Source: Massilia niastensis DSM 21313
Lineage (GTDB): Bacteria > Pseudomonadota > Gammaproteobacteria > Burkholderiales > Burkholderiaceae_D
Direction: 5' to 3'
Assembly (NCBI RefSeq): GCF_000382345.1
Contig: NZ_KB908124.1
Coordinates: 1 to 44,252, forward strand
Length of the DNA stretch: 44,252 nucleotides
The number at the start of each line of letters is the position of its first letter. The stretch's first letter is position 1. A program made the translations under genes and the position numbers. Shown here piece by piece: positions 1 through 8,411 of this stretch. The notes beneath the pieces are model-generated. The model did not search any database. It had not been told where the DNA came from and saw only the letters and a list, made by a program, of their open reading frames with translations.

Positions 1-194
1 ATGTACATTCGCAGCATGCGCTCCAGTCCAACTGGCGGACGGCCCCGCCCATCACCCTTCGGATAGTGCGGCAGCAGCGCGGCGACCAATGTCGCCCACG
101 GCGTCACGGCCTCGATCTCGGCGAGAAAGCGGTCGCGTCGTGTCTGCTTCTTCTTCTGGGCGAACTCGGCGTCGGAAAAGGTCGATTGCTTCAT
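1..194 (-). CDS. IS5-family transposase, N-terminal part (cut by window edge)
   Basis: Seen: reading the minus strand from an ATG at 194, the first ~64 residues begin MKQSTFSDAEFAQKKK, continue through an acidic/aromatic stretch (AVTPW) and reach HYPKGDGRGRPPVGLERMLR, still open at position 1. This order (DAEFA.K.K.TRR, then .W..L, then HYPK...GRPP..LE.MLR) is the classic N-terminal region of IS5-group DDE transposases, which ends in the helix that precedes the catalytic core. The catalytic D-D-E residues lie outside the window, so activity cannot be judged. The inverted repeat expected just upstream of the ATG (195-260) could not be recognised. It marks the left end of the window as IS-rich. 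Family call is confident; completeness is unknown. Confidence 0.85.
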   Translation of the reverse strand, partial: MKQSTFSDAEFAQKKKQTRRDRFLAEIEAVTPWATLVAALLPHYPKGDGRGRPPVGLERMLRMY

Positions 195-282
195 CAGGTA
201 CATGCCAACATTGGATGCGCTATTGTGCCAGCTGAGCTCGCTGCCGTGGAGTGGCGCCGATTAAATCAGTGCTTCCTTAACA

Positions 283-1110
283 ATGGTGAACAGGTATCTT
301 CCATGGAAAAATGTCCCCGGCAATGCATCGGCAGAAAATTGCGTTGCTATTTTCAAGGATCTGGATGACGTCTTAGTGCGCTTGAATGTAGTTGGAAAAG
401 AACTGAATCCGCTGCAGCGTCACCTGATCAACCGTTTTATTACCGCATGTAAGGTGTTCAGTCGCGAGCTCCTTGCTGTAGATGATGATGCGAATGTTAA
501 GCACGCAGCGTTTAACCTATCGGTCGACGATAAGTTTCCTTTTAGAGTTAGTACACCAGAGGCCGGTCGAGCAATGATCGACGATATTTGCAAGAGCACT
601 TTCAGCGACCTCGGGGCTATTGGTGACTCAGTTCAGAAGGAAATCATTGAAGGGGTAGCTGATGTGATAGAAAGTATCCGGGCAGAACAGGAAGACGGCT
701 TGCCGCACTGTGATGGGTTAGACACGATTGCCTCGTCGGTGCGGTACCTGGCACAGCAAGTAGCAGTACTGTTCGAGGCACAGATTCATACGGTGAGGCG
801 ACTTCAGCTCGTCAATCAGGCTGAAAACGACGACGCAAGCGACAAGAAGAAAACTACCTGCCGGGTTACTGCGGAAGAATTTATGAAGAGCGTTAAACCT
901 CCCGTCCGCCGACCTACCTTACGAGATCTTTTGGAACCGTACATTCCGCAGCTCATGCATCTCCGTGATTCCGGCTATACCTATGAACAGTGCGCGAAGT
1001 TCTTGTATGAGAACGGCGTTGATATTAAATTTGCGAGTATAAGTCCTATACTTTTTGACGCCCGAGCACGACTAACTGAGCGAGGTGAAGCCAGCCGTTT
1101 GGACGCTTGA
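283..1110 (+). CDS. hypothetical accessory protein with C-terminal helical/HTH-like region
   Basis: A 275-aa protein I do not recognise. Seen: an N-terminal mostly helical half, an acidic/lysine linker near residues 185-200 (ENDDASDKKKTT), and a C-terminal segment (about 210-265) reading RPTLRDLLEPYIPQL then LRDSGYTYEQCAKFLYENG. That last pattern (I..L...G.t...ia.~L...G) resembles the short helical DNA-binding-like tail found in many small proteins of integrative elements and plasmids, though this is only a resemblance. No good Shine-Dalgarno sits before the ATG at 283, so the start is uncertain. GC content is lower than in the defence blocks further right, in keeping with acquired DNA. It stands alone between IS debris and a convergent small-gene pair. 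Confidence 0.5.
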   Translation: MVNRYLPWKNVPGNASAENCVAIFKDLDDVLVRLNVVGKELNPLQRHLINRFITACKVFSRELLAVDDDANVKHAAFNLSVDDKFPFRVSTPEAGRAMIDDICKSTFSDLGAIGDSVQKEIIEGVADVIESIRAEQEDGLPHCDGLDTIASSVRYLAQQVAVLFEAQIHTVRRLQLVNQAENDDASDKKKTTCRVTAEEFMKSVKPPVRRPTLRDLLEPYIPQLMHLRDSGYTYEQCAKFLYENGVDIKFASISPILFDARARLTERGEASRLDA

Positions 1111-1174
1111 TTCAACTGCGTAGACATCCAGTTCAGGCCGATAATCATGCGATTATCGGCCTTTATCAATTCGA

Positions 1175-1435
1175 TCAGCTATAGAACGTATATTCGGTGT
1201 CGTCAGGTTGGAGCTTTAGGAGGAGCGTCGTGTACTTCTCTTGAAGAACCAATGCGCAGAGCGATACTGTAAAAAATATTGCAGCAGTCAAGAGATACTC
1301 CATCGAAAAATCGTTGAAGAAGATCGCTATCAGTGTGATTGCCGAGAAGAGGGAAAAGACTCGGCACACGATCGATAAGACGGTCTTTGCTAAGGGATGA
1401 AGATACAATAACAAGTAGAAGGTGATGCTTTTCAT
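1175..1435 (-). CDS. small predicted membrane protein
   Basis: 86 residues. Seen: three hydrophobic stretches, about residues 5-17, 18-40 (LSIVCRVFSLFSAITLIAIFF) and 47-64 (LLTAAIFFTVSLCALVL), followed by a polar tail; two or three membrane spans are likely. Its ATG (1435-1433) overlaps the stop of the upstream 54-aa gene in an ATGA arrangement, which suggests translational coupling and that the two small proteins act together. No family was recognised. Small paired proteins of this kind are common in integrative and conjugative elements, but nothing here identifies a transfer function. Confidence 0.5.
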   Translation of the reverse strand: MKSITFYLLLYLHPLAKTVLSIVCRVFSLFSAITLIAIFFNDFSMEYLLTAAIFFTVSLCALVLQEKYTTLLLKLQPDDTEYTFYS

Positions 1436-1596
1436 TGGCCGTCTCCTTTTTTGTCATTTGTCTTCGATCGCTTGAGGCGTGAAAAAACGGCTCTGAAGAG
1501 CCGCCGAATAAAGCGGCCTACCGTCATGTACGGTTCAAGGAATAGACGGCTGTCTGCGATGGCAATTTTTTTGATATGATCGAGAAATTCTTTCAT
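1432..1596 (-). CDS. small basic hypothetical protein coupled to the downstream membrane protein
   Basis: I chose the ATG at 1596 (MKEFLDHIKK...), giving 54 aa, rather than the longer frame starting further upstream, because an AAGGC element lies about 9 bases before it. Seen: an N-terminal amphipathic helix, then an arginine-rich segment (FIRRLFRAVFSRLKR) and a charged C-terminus (NDKKGDGQ). The stop overlaps the next gene's start (ATGA). The basic/hydrophobic mix suggests a membrane-peripheral or nucleic-acid-binding small protein; neither can be decided. Function unknown. Confidence 0.45.
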   Translation of the reverse strand: MKEFLDHIKKIAIADSRLFLEPYMTVGRFIRRLFRAVFSRLKRSKTNDKKGDGQ

Positions 1597-1705
1597 TTGG
1601 TATTTGCCTTGATGTTGTTGACGTGAATCGATGTTTTCAATGCGGGTGCCGCACTTTCGACGGTTCAGCACCTTGTGTCTGCCGTATTACATGCAAGTAC
1701 TGCAT

Positions 1706-2035
1706 TTAAACGGGCGTGTTCTCATCGCTTAAGGAAACCGCACGGCGGATCCCTGCTAATATCCCGTGGGAATGGATGACTGTTGCTACCTTCTTCACGT
1801 CAGCCCAATACTTTAGGTTCAACAGGGTCATTACATGATGCCGCGAATGGAAGCAATACATAATCATCGCCAGCGAAGCCTTAGGGCGAAGTAATTGGTG
1901 AGTCAGACGGTTGATGTGCCACCACAGCACGCGACCGTCACCATTGCCAGCTAGGTAGGCGTTTACAGAACGTCGATCGCCTTTTGCCCAGTTAATCGTA
2001 AAAATAGTTCGATTGGTGATCTCTTTAGTATTCAT
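1706..2035 (-). CDS. hypothetical protein, 109 aa
   Basis: The start ATG at 2035 is supported by a strong AAAGGAG ribosome-binding site 8 bases upstream, so the longer open frame up to 2119 is probably untranslated leader. The product (MNTKEITNRTIFTINW...) has a central hydrophobic/aromatic stretch (LAMIMYCFHSRHHVMTLL) and several histidines, but no domain I recognise. It lies about 110 bases upstream of the coupled small-gene pair on the same strand and may share its transcript. Typical of uncharacterised small genes on mobile elements. Confidence 0.45.
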   Translation of the reverse strand: MNTKEITNRTIFTINWAKGDRRSVNAYLAGNGDGRVLWWHINRLTHQLLRPKASLAMIMYCFHSRHHVMTLLNLKYWADVKKVATVIHSHGILAGIRRAVSLSDENTPV

Positions 2036-2081
2036 TGGAATAGCTCCTTTAGTCTTCGGCATTGAACGGTATGTGTAACCG

Positions 2082-2471
2082 TCACAAATCAATCTTAAGT
2101 CCCAACCGTCTTGGCGCAAGTTGAGTTCTGGTATAAGGGATTTTCGTCGCGTTAAGAATTAACAGGACTTGCTGTCGCTGGCGGAAGGCATAGCTGTAAT
2201 TGTCATCAGGAAAAAATGGAGAGTTAAGCTGTCGGGTTTTCATAGCGCAATGCACGCATTTCGGGCAATTACGGTAACTGCGGCGCGCACTCAAGGCTTC
2301 GAGCGATACCTCCACATATGCTGAGTATCGAACTAGCAAAACCACACGACCTCTGCTGAGGCCGGCTGTCGCACGTGGGAAACGCTTGATGACCGCAGGC
2401 CGCGTTAGACAATTTTGAAAAAATGCCAAAGGGGGGCAATACAGAGGGATTGCGATTGGGACTAATGCCAC
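2082..2471 (-). CDS. possible hypothetical protein with a CPxC-type Cys cluster
   Basis: An open frame from a GTG at 2471 (129 aa) ending 46 bases before the next gene on the same strand. Seen: a Cys cluster (NCPKCVHCAMKTR), followed by LNSPFFPDDNYSY and a Q/R-rich stretch, then YTRTQLAPRRLGL. The N-terminal ~40 residues look less protein-like, so translation may begin internally, or the frame may be a decayed gene. No Shine-Dalgarno decides the start. If real, it may be a small zinc-binding protein; I assign no function. Confidence 0.25.
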   Translation of the reverse strand: MALVPIAIPLYCPPLAFFQNCLTRPAVIKRFPRATAGLSRGRVVLLVRYSAYVEVSLEALSARRSYRNCPKCVHCAMKTRQLNSPFFPDDNYSYAFRQRQQVLLILNATKIPYTRTQLAPRRLGLKIDL

Positions 2472-3318
2472 GCCGTTCCAGGGAAATTACCGGTGCTGAA
2501 ACATCTTATGAATTGCAGGCTAGGCACAGCGTTGCCTTAATGAGACCGAGCCATAACGCCCGCACCCGGCGTATCTGTCCATAGACTGCAAAAGCCGTTG
2601 TTGCAGGTCGGCGCTATCACACTCGACTGAAGCCGAACTGGGAGAATGTCGAGCTGTCTTTGCTGCTAATTGAAGATCGGTTTGGGTTAATTTCCAGCTG
2701 AAAGAGCAACGGCATGTCACATGGTGATCGCCAGCAGTAGGTACATCAGAAACGCCTCCGCGAATGCTTCCTGCGGTAGAGCATGCCGTGCGATGAAAGC
2801 TGAACTCAAGCGCGACAATAGGGCTTGTTCAGACAACAGTCAGGTTGCTTCGCAAAAATATTTCTTGACAAATAGAAATGTATGGTGGTATCGTAGCTTG
2901 TCGCTATGCGGCATTGTTTTAAAATTTCTCTGCGGCTCTTCAGACCGCAAACTAAAAGTCTACTTGCGTCCGGAATGGTTCCGACTCACTACGAGTCGCA
3001 CTATCCATGATTTGGCGCTATCTCCATACCGCTCTCAGTAACCTTCAAGTCATGTTTGGGGTGCTCGCATCTGTTTTTGCGTGCGTCTTCTCGTCCGTCG
3101 CGTAGGCGCTTTTCCGTCCGACGCTTCGCTGCACCTTCCCATAAATCTCTTGCCCCGTTCGGATCATGCCGTGTACTGCTCCACGGCCAATTCCGCTTGT
3201 GCATGTGCAAGGTTTACCCGAGTACGATTTCGGGTGGAAGGGATGGCCGCCCTTCTAGTTTCACAGAGCTTATGTCACTTTTTAGTTAAGCCTGTACTAC
3301 TTTGTCGAGAAGGAAAAC
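2472..3318. other. gene-poor stretch containing a promoter and a long leader
   Basis: About 850 bases without a convincing gene. The short open frames here lack ribosome-binding sites and overlap one another on both strands. The notable element is a sigma-70-type promoter at 2865-2894 pointing right. The ~420 bases between it and the sigma-like gene at 3319 would be a long leader, within which a 17-codon hydrophobic ORF (ATG at 3053) is visible but has no Shine-Dalgarno. Confidence 0.4.
2865..2894 (+). promoter_or_regulatory. predicted sigma-70 promoter
   Basis: A perfect -35 hexamer TTGACA (2865-2870) and a -10-like TATCGT (2889-2894) separated by 18 bases, in an AT-rich stretch. It points toward the sigma-factor-like gene at 3319 with a leader of about 420 bases. 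The -35 is excellent; the -10 is mediocre, so an activator or a different start may be involved. Confidence 0.45.
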
Positions 3319-3840
3319 ATGTCTCTTACCCCAAGCGAATTAGCCAAGCTTGCAGTTACTTTCCCTGAGGAACACGCAGATCAGATCAATGCGAAATCGG
3401 CGAAATATGGTGAGCCGAAAGAAGATGTTAGCCAAGGAGTAAGCTGCATCATTCTAGAAAAAGGCGCAGAGTTCGATCCAACTAAGGGCACTTTCTGTCA
3501 GTTTATTTTTGGGCATTGGGAAAAACAAAAGCGAAGACAAAAAGGAGCTCACACTTTCGCGGTTTCGTTCGACCGTGACGACGTTGTTGGCGAGGAAGCA
3601 CGCGCACGGATCGAGAATATGACGGTCTCTACATACGGCGGTGACAATGTGCTGTTCGTTTCGGATACTGTTGAAGCCGAAATTCTAGCTCTTGCATGCC
3701 TCCTCAGCGGAATGTCGACTGAGGAAATCGCTCAGCTTCTGAAAGTTACCCCACGTCGCGTGCGTCAAATGCTGCAACAGTTACGCGAGCAGCGAACATT
3801 TTCAGAACGGTTCAAGCTTCTCCTTAAGAAGGGTCGCTAA
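3319..3840 (+). CDS. sigma-factor-like HTH protein
   Basis: 173 aa with an AAGGA ribosome-binding site 7 bases before the ATG. Seen: residues ~25-75 (KEDVSQGVSCIILEKGAEF, then PTKGTFCQFIFGHWEK) resemble sigma region 2, in which D...G......f.p..g.f..y.......R is typical. The C-terminus (about 125-160, LLSGMSTEEIAQLLKV then TPRRVRQMLQQLRE) is a clear region-4-type helix-turn-helix. The protein is short and has no obvious region 3, like ECF-style or phage/element-encoded sigma-like regulators. Predicted role: promoter recognition or DNA-binding regulation of island genes. Its own targets cannot be read from the window. The long leader from the promoter at 2865 hints at post-initiation control. 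Alternative: a DNA-binding regulator that only resembles sigma factors. Confidence 0.6.
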   Translation: MSLTPSELAKLAVTFPEEHADQINAKSAKYGEPKEDVSQGVSCIILEKGAEFDPTKGTFCQFIFGHWEKQKRRQKGAHTFAVSFDRDDVVGEEARARIENMTVSTYGGDNVLFVSDTVEAEILALACLLSGMSTEEIAQLLKVTPRRVRQMLQQLREQRTFSERFKLLLKKGR

Positions 3841-4175
3841 TTATAGCTTTACCCGATGAGAAATTATGGCTGCGCAGCGAACGTATGTGGTCATAGCCGT
3901 AGGTTCCAAGTGGGCCAAAGTTCAGAGGCATGCGAGCGTGATCTGGTTTTTTCGGGAGGTACTGTGCTTGATGCTTTGTGAGAGCTTAAAAGACCTAGGC
4001 TTCAATTAGTAATGGTTTGCCAAAAAATTCACGTAATGTAACTTGCGTCTGCACGAGGCGCCGGCGCAATTCCTGCGTTTGGAACCCTCGCTCTAAAACG
4101 TCTTTGACTATGTTAAGAATACGGTCGTCCTAAACCTCAATTTGGGGCGACCGCCGACCTTCGGTGAGGTGCTAA
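3841..4175. other. intergenic region without a recognisable gene
   Basis: About 335 bases with frequent stops in all frames. A TTGACT (near 4105) with a weak TCCTAA 18 bases later could be a promoter for the small HTH gene at 4176. Nothing else stands out. Confidence 0.3.
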
Positions 4176-4427
4176 ATGAATCAGCAACAGCAATATGCCG
4201 GCGAGAATGACTGTGAAACGCATTCAAAGTTTCATCTAGACTTCGTCGCGCTTTCGTCTGAGCGGCGAACACATGTGAACACGGCGTGTGCGGCTTTTCA
4301 CCTTGGACGAAAACCTCAAACGCTGCGAGTTTGGGCGTCGTACGAAACAGGGCCCCTGCGACCGGTTCGGGTCAACGGTCGACTAGCTTGGCCGGTGGCG
4401 GACATCCGTCGAGTTCTTCGAATGTAA
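4176..4427 (+). CDS. small excisionase/AlpA-like DNA-binding protein
   Basis: 83 aa; GAGGTG lies 5-6 bases before the ATG. Seen: the second half (about residues 38-82) is one compact domain, ACAAFHLGRKPQTLRVWAS followed by GPLRPVRVNGRLAWPVADI then RRVL. It has the helix-turn-helix plus wing layout of the small MerR-like/excisionase proteins that recognise DNA through a pair of helices and a beta wing (NGRLAWPVADIRRVL). Such proteins are recombination directionality factors or local repressors of integrative elements. No integrase is present in the window, so its partner is unknown. N-terminal 35 residues look unstructured. Confidence 0.6.
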   Translation: MNQQQQYAGENDCETHSKFHLDFVALSSERRTHVNTACAAFHLGRKPQTLRVWASYETGPLRPVRVNGRLAWPVADIRRVLRM

Positions 4428-4569
4428 GCGTCGGTTCGAACAAGATGCTGCGCACCGCTTCTGCAGGAAATGAAGATGTCCGCCACAACCGTTCTAAGCC
4501 ATCGTAGCCTGCGGTAACCAATAGCCGGTCGCCGGTGATTGCCGTCGCCATCGAAGCTGCAGTGAACAT

Positions 4570-5367
4570 TTACGGAACGTTACGACTGGCAGCTAAGAGG
4601 GGGTGCAGGGAAATTGCAACAGTGCATCCTGACGGAATTGCCAAGCTTGGATCTTTTCCTTGTGCTGCTGACGTTATTGCCCGCTTGGTCATGATCCCAA
4701 TTGCTTCACCTTCTTTGTTGACAACTGGACCTCCGCTGGCGCCTGGGTTCATTCCATTGTCGACGAATATGACCTCGCACGAAATTGTCTTGCCAGAACC
4801 TGAGTCTCGAGCATATATGCCGCGAGAGTTGCCGATTACGCCACGCTTAATTAATGGCCCAGTCATATCAGCCAAGTAGCCCCTCGACATAGCTCTATAA
4901 AAATCTTCAGCGCCAGACACATCACTTCGCAGCAGCTTATCGACGCCAAACGGGATTTCGAGTTCTTCTGAGTAACCTGCCAAAAACACTTCTTCGCCGA
5001 GGCTAGGCGACAGCACCCTAGATTTTAGAAACGGTACGGGGGCCGGCAGTGCGTGCATTGGAACAAGCGCGGCGAAATCCACCCACACTGGTTTGCTGAA
5101 CGCAGACACGCGAATTTCAAGGCCACAAATTGCAAGCTTGCACTCGTACTCGGATATCCCAGGAAGTTTCGCGATAATTTTTGTATCTCGATCTGCGTAC
5201 TTTTTTAGGTCCACAGGCCATTGTCCAAGTGCGACATGTGCCGCAGTGAGAATTTGTCCGTCAGCGTTGATGGTAAAGCCTGTACCTTCGCTTACCACTT
5301 CGTCGTCTTCAATAACAGTGATCGCACAACAAGCTTTGGCGATATGGCTATACAGCTCTTGGTACAT
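4570..5367 (-). CDS. trypsin-like serine protease
   Basis: 265 aa from the ATG at 5367, chosen because AAGGAA lies just upstream; an upstream TTG at 5460 would add 31 residues. Seen: the full catalytic triad of the chymotrypsin/HtrA fold, with His44 in LTAAHV, Asp97 in VDFAAL and Ser211 in NPGASGGPVV, plus a GTGFTINADGQILTAAHV entry strand. There is no signal peptide, membrane segment or PDZ domain, so it is probably a cytoplasmic single-domain protease. It is encoded on the same strand as, and about 230 bases beyond, the end of the Druantia-like operon. Trypsin-like proteases occur as effectors or activators in several bacterial defence systems (established). A role here is inference; it could equally be an independent cargo gene. 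Confidence 0.8.
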   Translation of the reverse strand: MYQELYSHIAKACCAITVIEDDEVVSEGTGFTINADGQILTAAHVALGQWPVDLKKYADRDTKIIAKLPGISEYECKLAICGLEIRVSAFSKPVWVDFAALVPMHALPAPVPFLKSRVLSPSLGEEVFLAGYSEELEIPFGVDKLLRSDVSGAEDFYRAMSRGYLADMTGPLIKRGVIGNSRGIYARDSGSGKTISCEVIFVDNGMNPGASGGPVVNKEGEAIGIMTKRAITSAAQGKDPSLAIPSGCTVAISLHPLLAASRNVP

Positions 5368-5600
5368 ACTTTCCTTGGTAATAATAAATGACTGCTTCGG
5401 ACCCCGATAGCGGACGTTGAATTGCTCAGCGTACGGTCTTGTTGCCGTCAAGCCAAGCAAGAGCTTTTGTTAGGCGCTCTTAAGCGACTCCAGAGTCTAC
5501 TCAGCCTTACTTAATGGATAACGTCAGCGACATGACACTACTGCGGCCCTGCTTAATACCGGTAGCCGTGCAACGGCGGCCCCACAACAAAATGTAATCG

Positions 5601-8411
5601 TTACAAAGGCCCGGGGTAACCCCTCAAAGGCACATCGTCGGGTTCGAACCGGGCCGGGTACGGATCTCCTAAGGAGGATGCCGTTACGGGTTGTCGCAGA
5701 AATTCCTGCCAGCCGGGACGCGTCAAACTTACTGCCTTGTCGAAGCTGCCCTGAACGCATCGGTCGATTTTCTCTTCGACAGCGTGCTTGCGTTCAATGA
5801 ATGAACCGACCTGGTCCTCGTCGAAGCTGTTCTGCAGGTAAGGGTAGTTGATATCGAGCGTTGACACCTCTGTGCCAGGCCCGTGTTCCTTGACCATCTG
5901 GTTCACCTTGCCGAACAGCCGGTCGACACGTCCGACCCGCTGTTCGTTGTCACCTGGCGTCCAGGCGATCCCGTAGTGATGGACCTTGCGGCACTGGAGG
6001 TGAAGGTTGATACCTTCCTGAAATACGGAGGTTGCCACTAGCGTGTTGGGATAGAAGGGGGTATTGAAACCCAATATTAGGTGCTGCCGGTGACTGGATT
6101 CTCCGCTCGCATACCATGCCGGGCTGGACAGTGTAGTGAGCGTCCGCCATCCTTTTTTCCAGTCGTCGACCTTGTGTTTAACGATCTTGGTGCAGAGTTG
6201 TTCAAAGCTGTCCAAGGCAGCGGCGAAATACTTCAGCAGCAATGAGTCCGCAATTCGCTCGCGGGCGTAGGCGACGAATTCCTGGTATCGCTGCTGTACG
6301 TTCGCATGCTGTTTCCTGACCGGCAGGGTGCGCTGAAACCGCGTGTGCCAACAGTAAAGCTCCACGACAACGGGACTGGCAAACAGGAGCCCAGCTTGGA
6401 TATAGTTGCCAAAGTTCTCAGCGATCTTCGGTCCGTTGGTCGCCCAGCGACGGAGCGTCGCTCGCTGCTTATCGTTGAGGTGAGGGTAGACCAATGACCA
6501 CAGCGTTTCGACTTCGACATCGTCGTCGTACCGGCGCATGGCCGCGTCAAGCGGCCGCATCCTTTCGCGCTCTTCTACTTCCAGTAGACCGTGCGCCGAT
6601 AGGCGATGGATTCGTGCCGCTTTCGTGTAATCGGCACGCAGCTTCTCCCTTTGGCGAATCTCGTAATACTCAGTGTAGCCACCAGCCATGTAGTCGGATG
6701 CCGGCTCCATAAACATCGCGTGGATACTTGTCGATCTGCGAAGGGAGAGACTGAAGCGGGAACAATCCGTGGGCGGTGGTGGTACCTGCTTTTCCTTGGC
6801 CTTTTTCGTCACGAACAAATCGGCGATCTTGGAACCGAGATATGCGTCATTTGCACCTGCATCTCCAACGTCGCTGTCTCCCTCGCCATCGCTGGTCTCG
6901 TCCCCTTCGGGGCTGTCTGGGATGGCTAGATTGTACTTGACCAGTTCGTTAAATCCATCGCGCGACCAGTGTTGAGTACTGCCCCAGCGTAGTACTCGCG
7001 GATCGTTCGCATCCAGGTCCCACGCTTCGCAGATTTGCCGGGCTAGCACCCGGTCGTAATGCTCGTTGATCCGCTTAGTCAGCTCCCGCACGGATGGGAT
7101 GCGCCGCACGAATACCAAATGCTTGTCCTCATGCAGCGGGCGATTCGTATTAGCCGCGAACAAGCCCTGCGGCGCGCATTGTTCCACGATCCCGCCATAT
7201 TTTGGATGGTCGGGCGCTCGCCCGAAAATTGCGCGATACTCCCGGCTCATGTCATGCAATAGCTTAGTGTCGGGAGCGACAGAGAAGTCTTCCGCCCGGT
7301 CATGATCGGATGGTTCGCCATTGCCGCTCGTTTCCGCTTGCGTGTGTTCGTCTGGGCCTGAGGATTCGAATCCCTCAAGAAAACCGTAGAGCACACGACG
7401 GCCTTCGCTCAGTACCCCGAGCTCGTGAATGAGCCTGCGCTGGTATAGCGCGAAGAACGCCTCGGCTTCTGGGCGGTGCGCGAAATCGCAGGGCGTGGCG
7501 ATTTCTCGCCGGTACTGATGCTTTGTGTACCCGGCATCGACGCCGGCCATGATGCGGAAGCGACGTAAGGCGAATTTGCACATCAATTTGTCGGCCGGTG
7601 GTCTGTGCTCCGGTGGCCCCAAATCAGTGAAATAGCCCAGGATGTTGGCGACGTCGCCCAGCTGGGTATGACTTGGTGTTGCCGTGAGTACCAGTGTGCG
7701 GAGGCCGATCCGGCTCTCGGGCTTACCGAAAAAAGCTTTCGCGGCGGCCGCGCGTTGCGAACCACCTTCTGTGTTACGGAAATAGTGCGCTTCATCGACG
7801 ATGACAAGGTCAAAGCCTGTACCATCGAGCGCAGCGAGGATCCGCCGGTGGACATCCTCGGCGGCCCTGTTCGCGGCTCGCTGCTTGTCGCTCTCGTTTG
7901 CGTCGCCCACGAGTCCGCTGAGCGAATGTATCGTCGTCACATACAGTTGTGCGGGATGCTCCTGTTCCGAACGATTCTCTATGGCGTTGGTCAGGCTTTG
8001 CAGTTGGTAATGTACTTCTACTTGCGGTACCGGCTCTCCGTTTTCGCTGCGTTTGACGCGATCGTCAGTCTGACGATAGTGCCGGCTGACGAAGGTCTCG
8101 AACTCGATCAGCCAGTGGCTGCAAATATCGCGGTTTGGCGCCATGACGAGTATTCTTGCATCGGGCTTCATACGCCACAGCAGCGTAGCAACGCCAAGCG
8201 CTTGGAAGGTCTTGCCCATCCCGACTTCATCCGCAAGCAAGGCCACGCGGTGCGTCGACAACAGGTTCCACAAGTGCGCGACTCCTTCGGCCTGGCGCGA
8301 AGGCATGCTCGGCGCCGCATCGGCATCGTAGGTCCATCCAGCATCTTCCTCGTCGAAATTGATGACCTTCGATACCTGGGCCGGCTTTAGCCCTCCCCAA
8401 TGCTTACTCAT
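5601..8411 (-). CDS. SNF2-type DEAH helicase/ATPase
   Basis: 936 aa if the ATG at 8411 is used. This overlaps the upstream stop (ATGAGTAA) and has AGGA about 12 bases before it; an ATG at 8432 would add 7 residues. Seen: motif I DEVGMGKT (61-68), motif II VDEAHYF (DEAH about 206-209), motif III LTATPSH (about 242-248) and motif VI QRVGRVDR (about 815). This is the RapA/SNF2 subclass of SF2 translocases. A long acidic insertion (GDETSDGEGDSDVGDAG, near 500) separates the two RecA lobes. SNF2 proteins move on double-stranded DNA and remodel protein-DNA complexes. It is the last gene of a minus-strand operon after a PLD-type protein, a pairing also seen in DISARM (DrmD, DrmC) and in other restriction-like systems. 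No methyltransferase is present. Confidence 0.85.
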   Translation of the reverse strand: MSKHWGGLKPAQVSKVINFDEEDAGWTYDADAAPSMPSRQAEGVAHLWNLLSTHRVALLADEVGMGKTFQALGVATLLWRMKPDARILVMAPNRDICSHWLIEFETFVSRHYRQTDDRVKRSENGEPVPQVEVHYQLQSLTNAIENRSEQEHPAQLYVTTIHSLSGLVGDANESDKQRAANRAAEDVHRRILAALDGTGFDLVIVDEAHYFRNTEGGSQRAAAAKAFFGKPESRIGLRTLVLTATPSHTQLGDVANILGYFTDLGPPEHRPPADKLMCKFALRRFRIMAGVDAGYTKHQYRREIATPCDFAHRPEAEAFFALYQRRLIHELGVLSEGRRVLYGFLEGFESSGPDEHTQAETSGNGEPSDHDRAEDFSVAPDTKLLHDMSREYRAIFGRAPDHPKYGGIVEQCAPQGLFAANTNRPLHEDKHLVFVRRIPSVRELTKRINEHYDRVLARQICEAWDLDANDPRVLRWGSTQHWSRDGFNELVKYNLAIPDSPEGDETSDGEGDSDVGDAGANDAYLGSKIADLFVTKKAKEKQVPPPPTDCSRFSLSLRRSTSIHAMFMEPASDYMAGGYTEYYEIRQREKLRADYTKAARIHRLSAHGLLEVEERERMRPLDAAMRRYDDDVEVETLWSLVYPHLNDKQRATLRRWATNGPKIAENFGNYIQAGLLFASPVVVELYCWHTRFQRTLPVRKQHANVQQRYQEFVAYARERIADSLLLKYFAAALDSFEQLCTKIVKHKVDDWKKGWRTLTTLSSPAWYASGESSHRQHLILGFNTPFYPNTLVATSVFQEGINLHLQCRKVHHYGIAWTPGDNEQRVGRVDRLFGKVNQMVKEHGPGTEVSTLDINYPYLQNSFDEDQVGSFIERKHAVEEKIDRCVQGSFDKAVSLTRPGWQEFLRQPVTASSLGDPYPARFEPDDVPLRGYPGPL

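Noticed and set aside
7605..8390. 261-aa plus-strand open frame opposite the SNF2 helicase
   Set aside because: It lies over conserved helicase motifs of the opposite strand, so it is a shadow frame.
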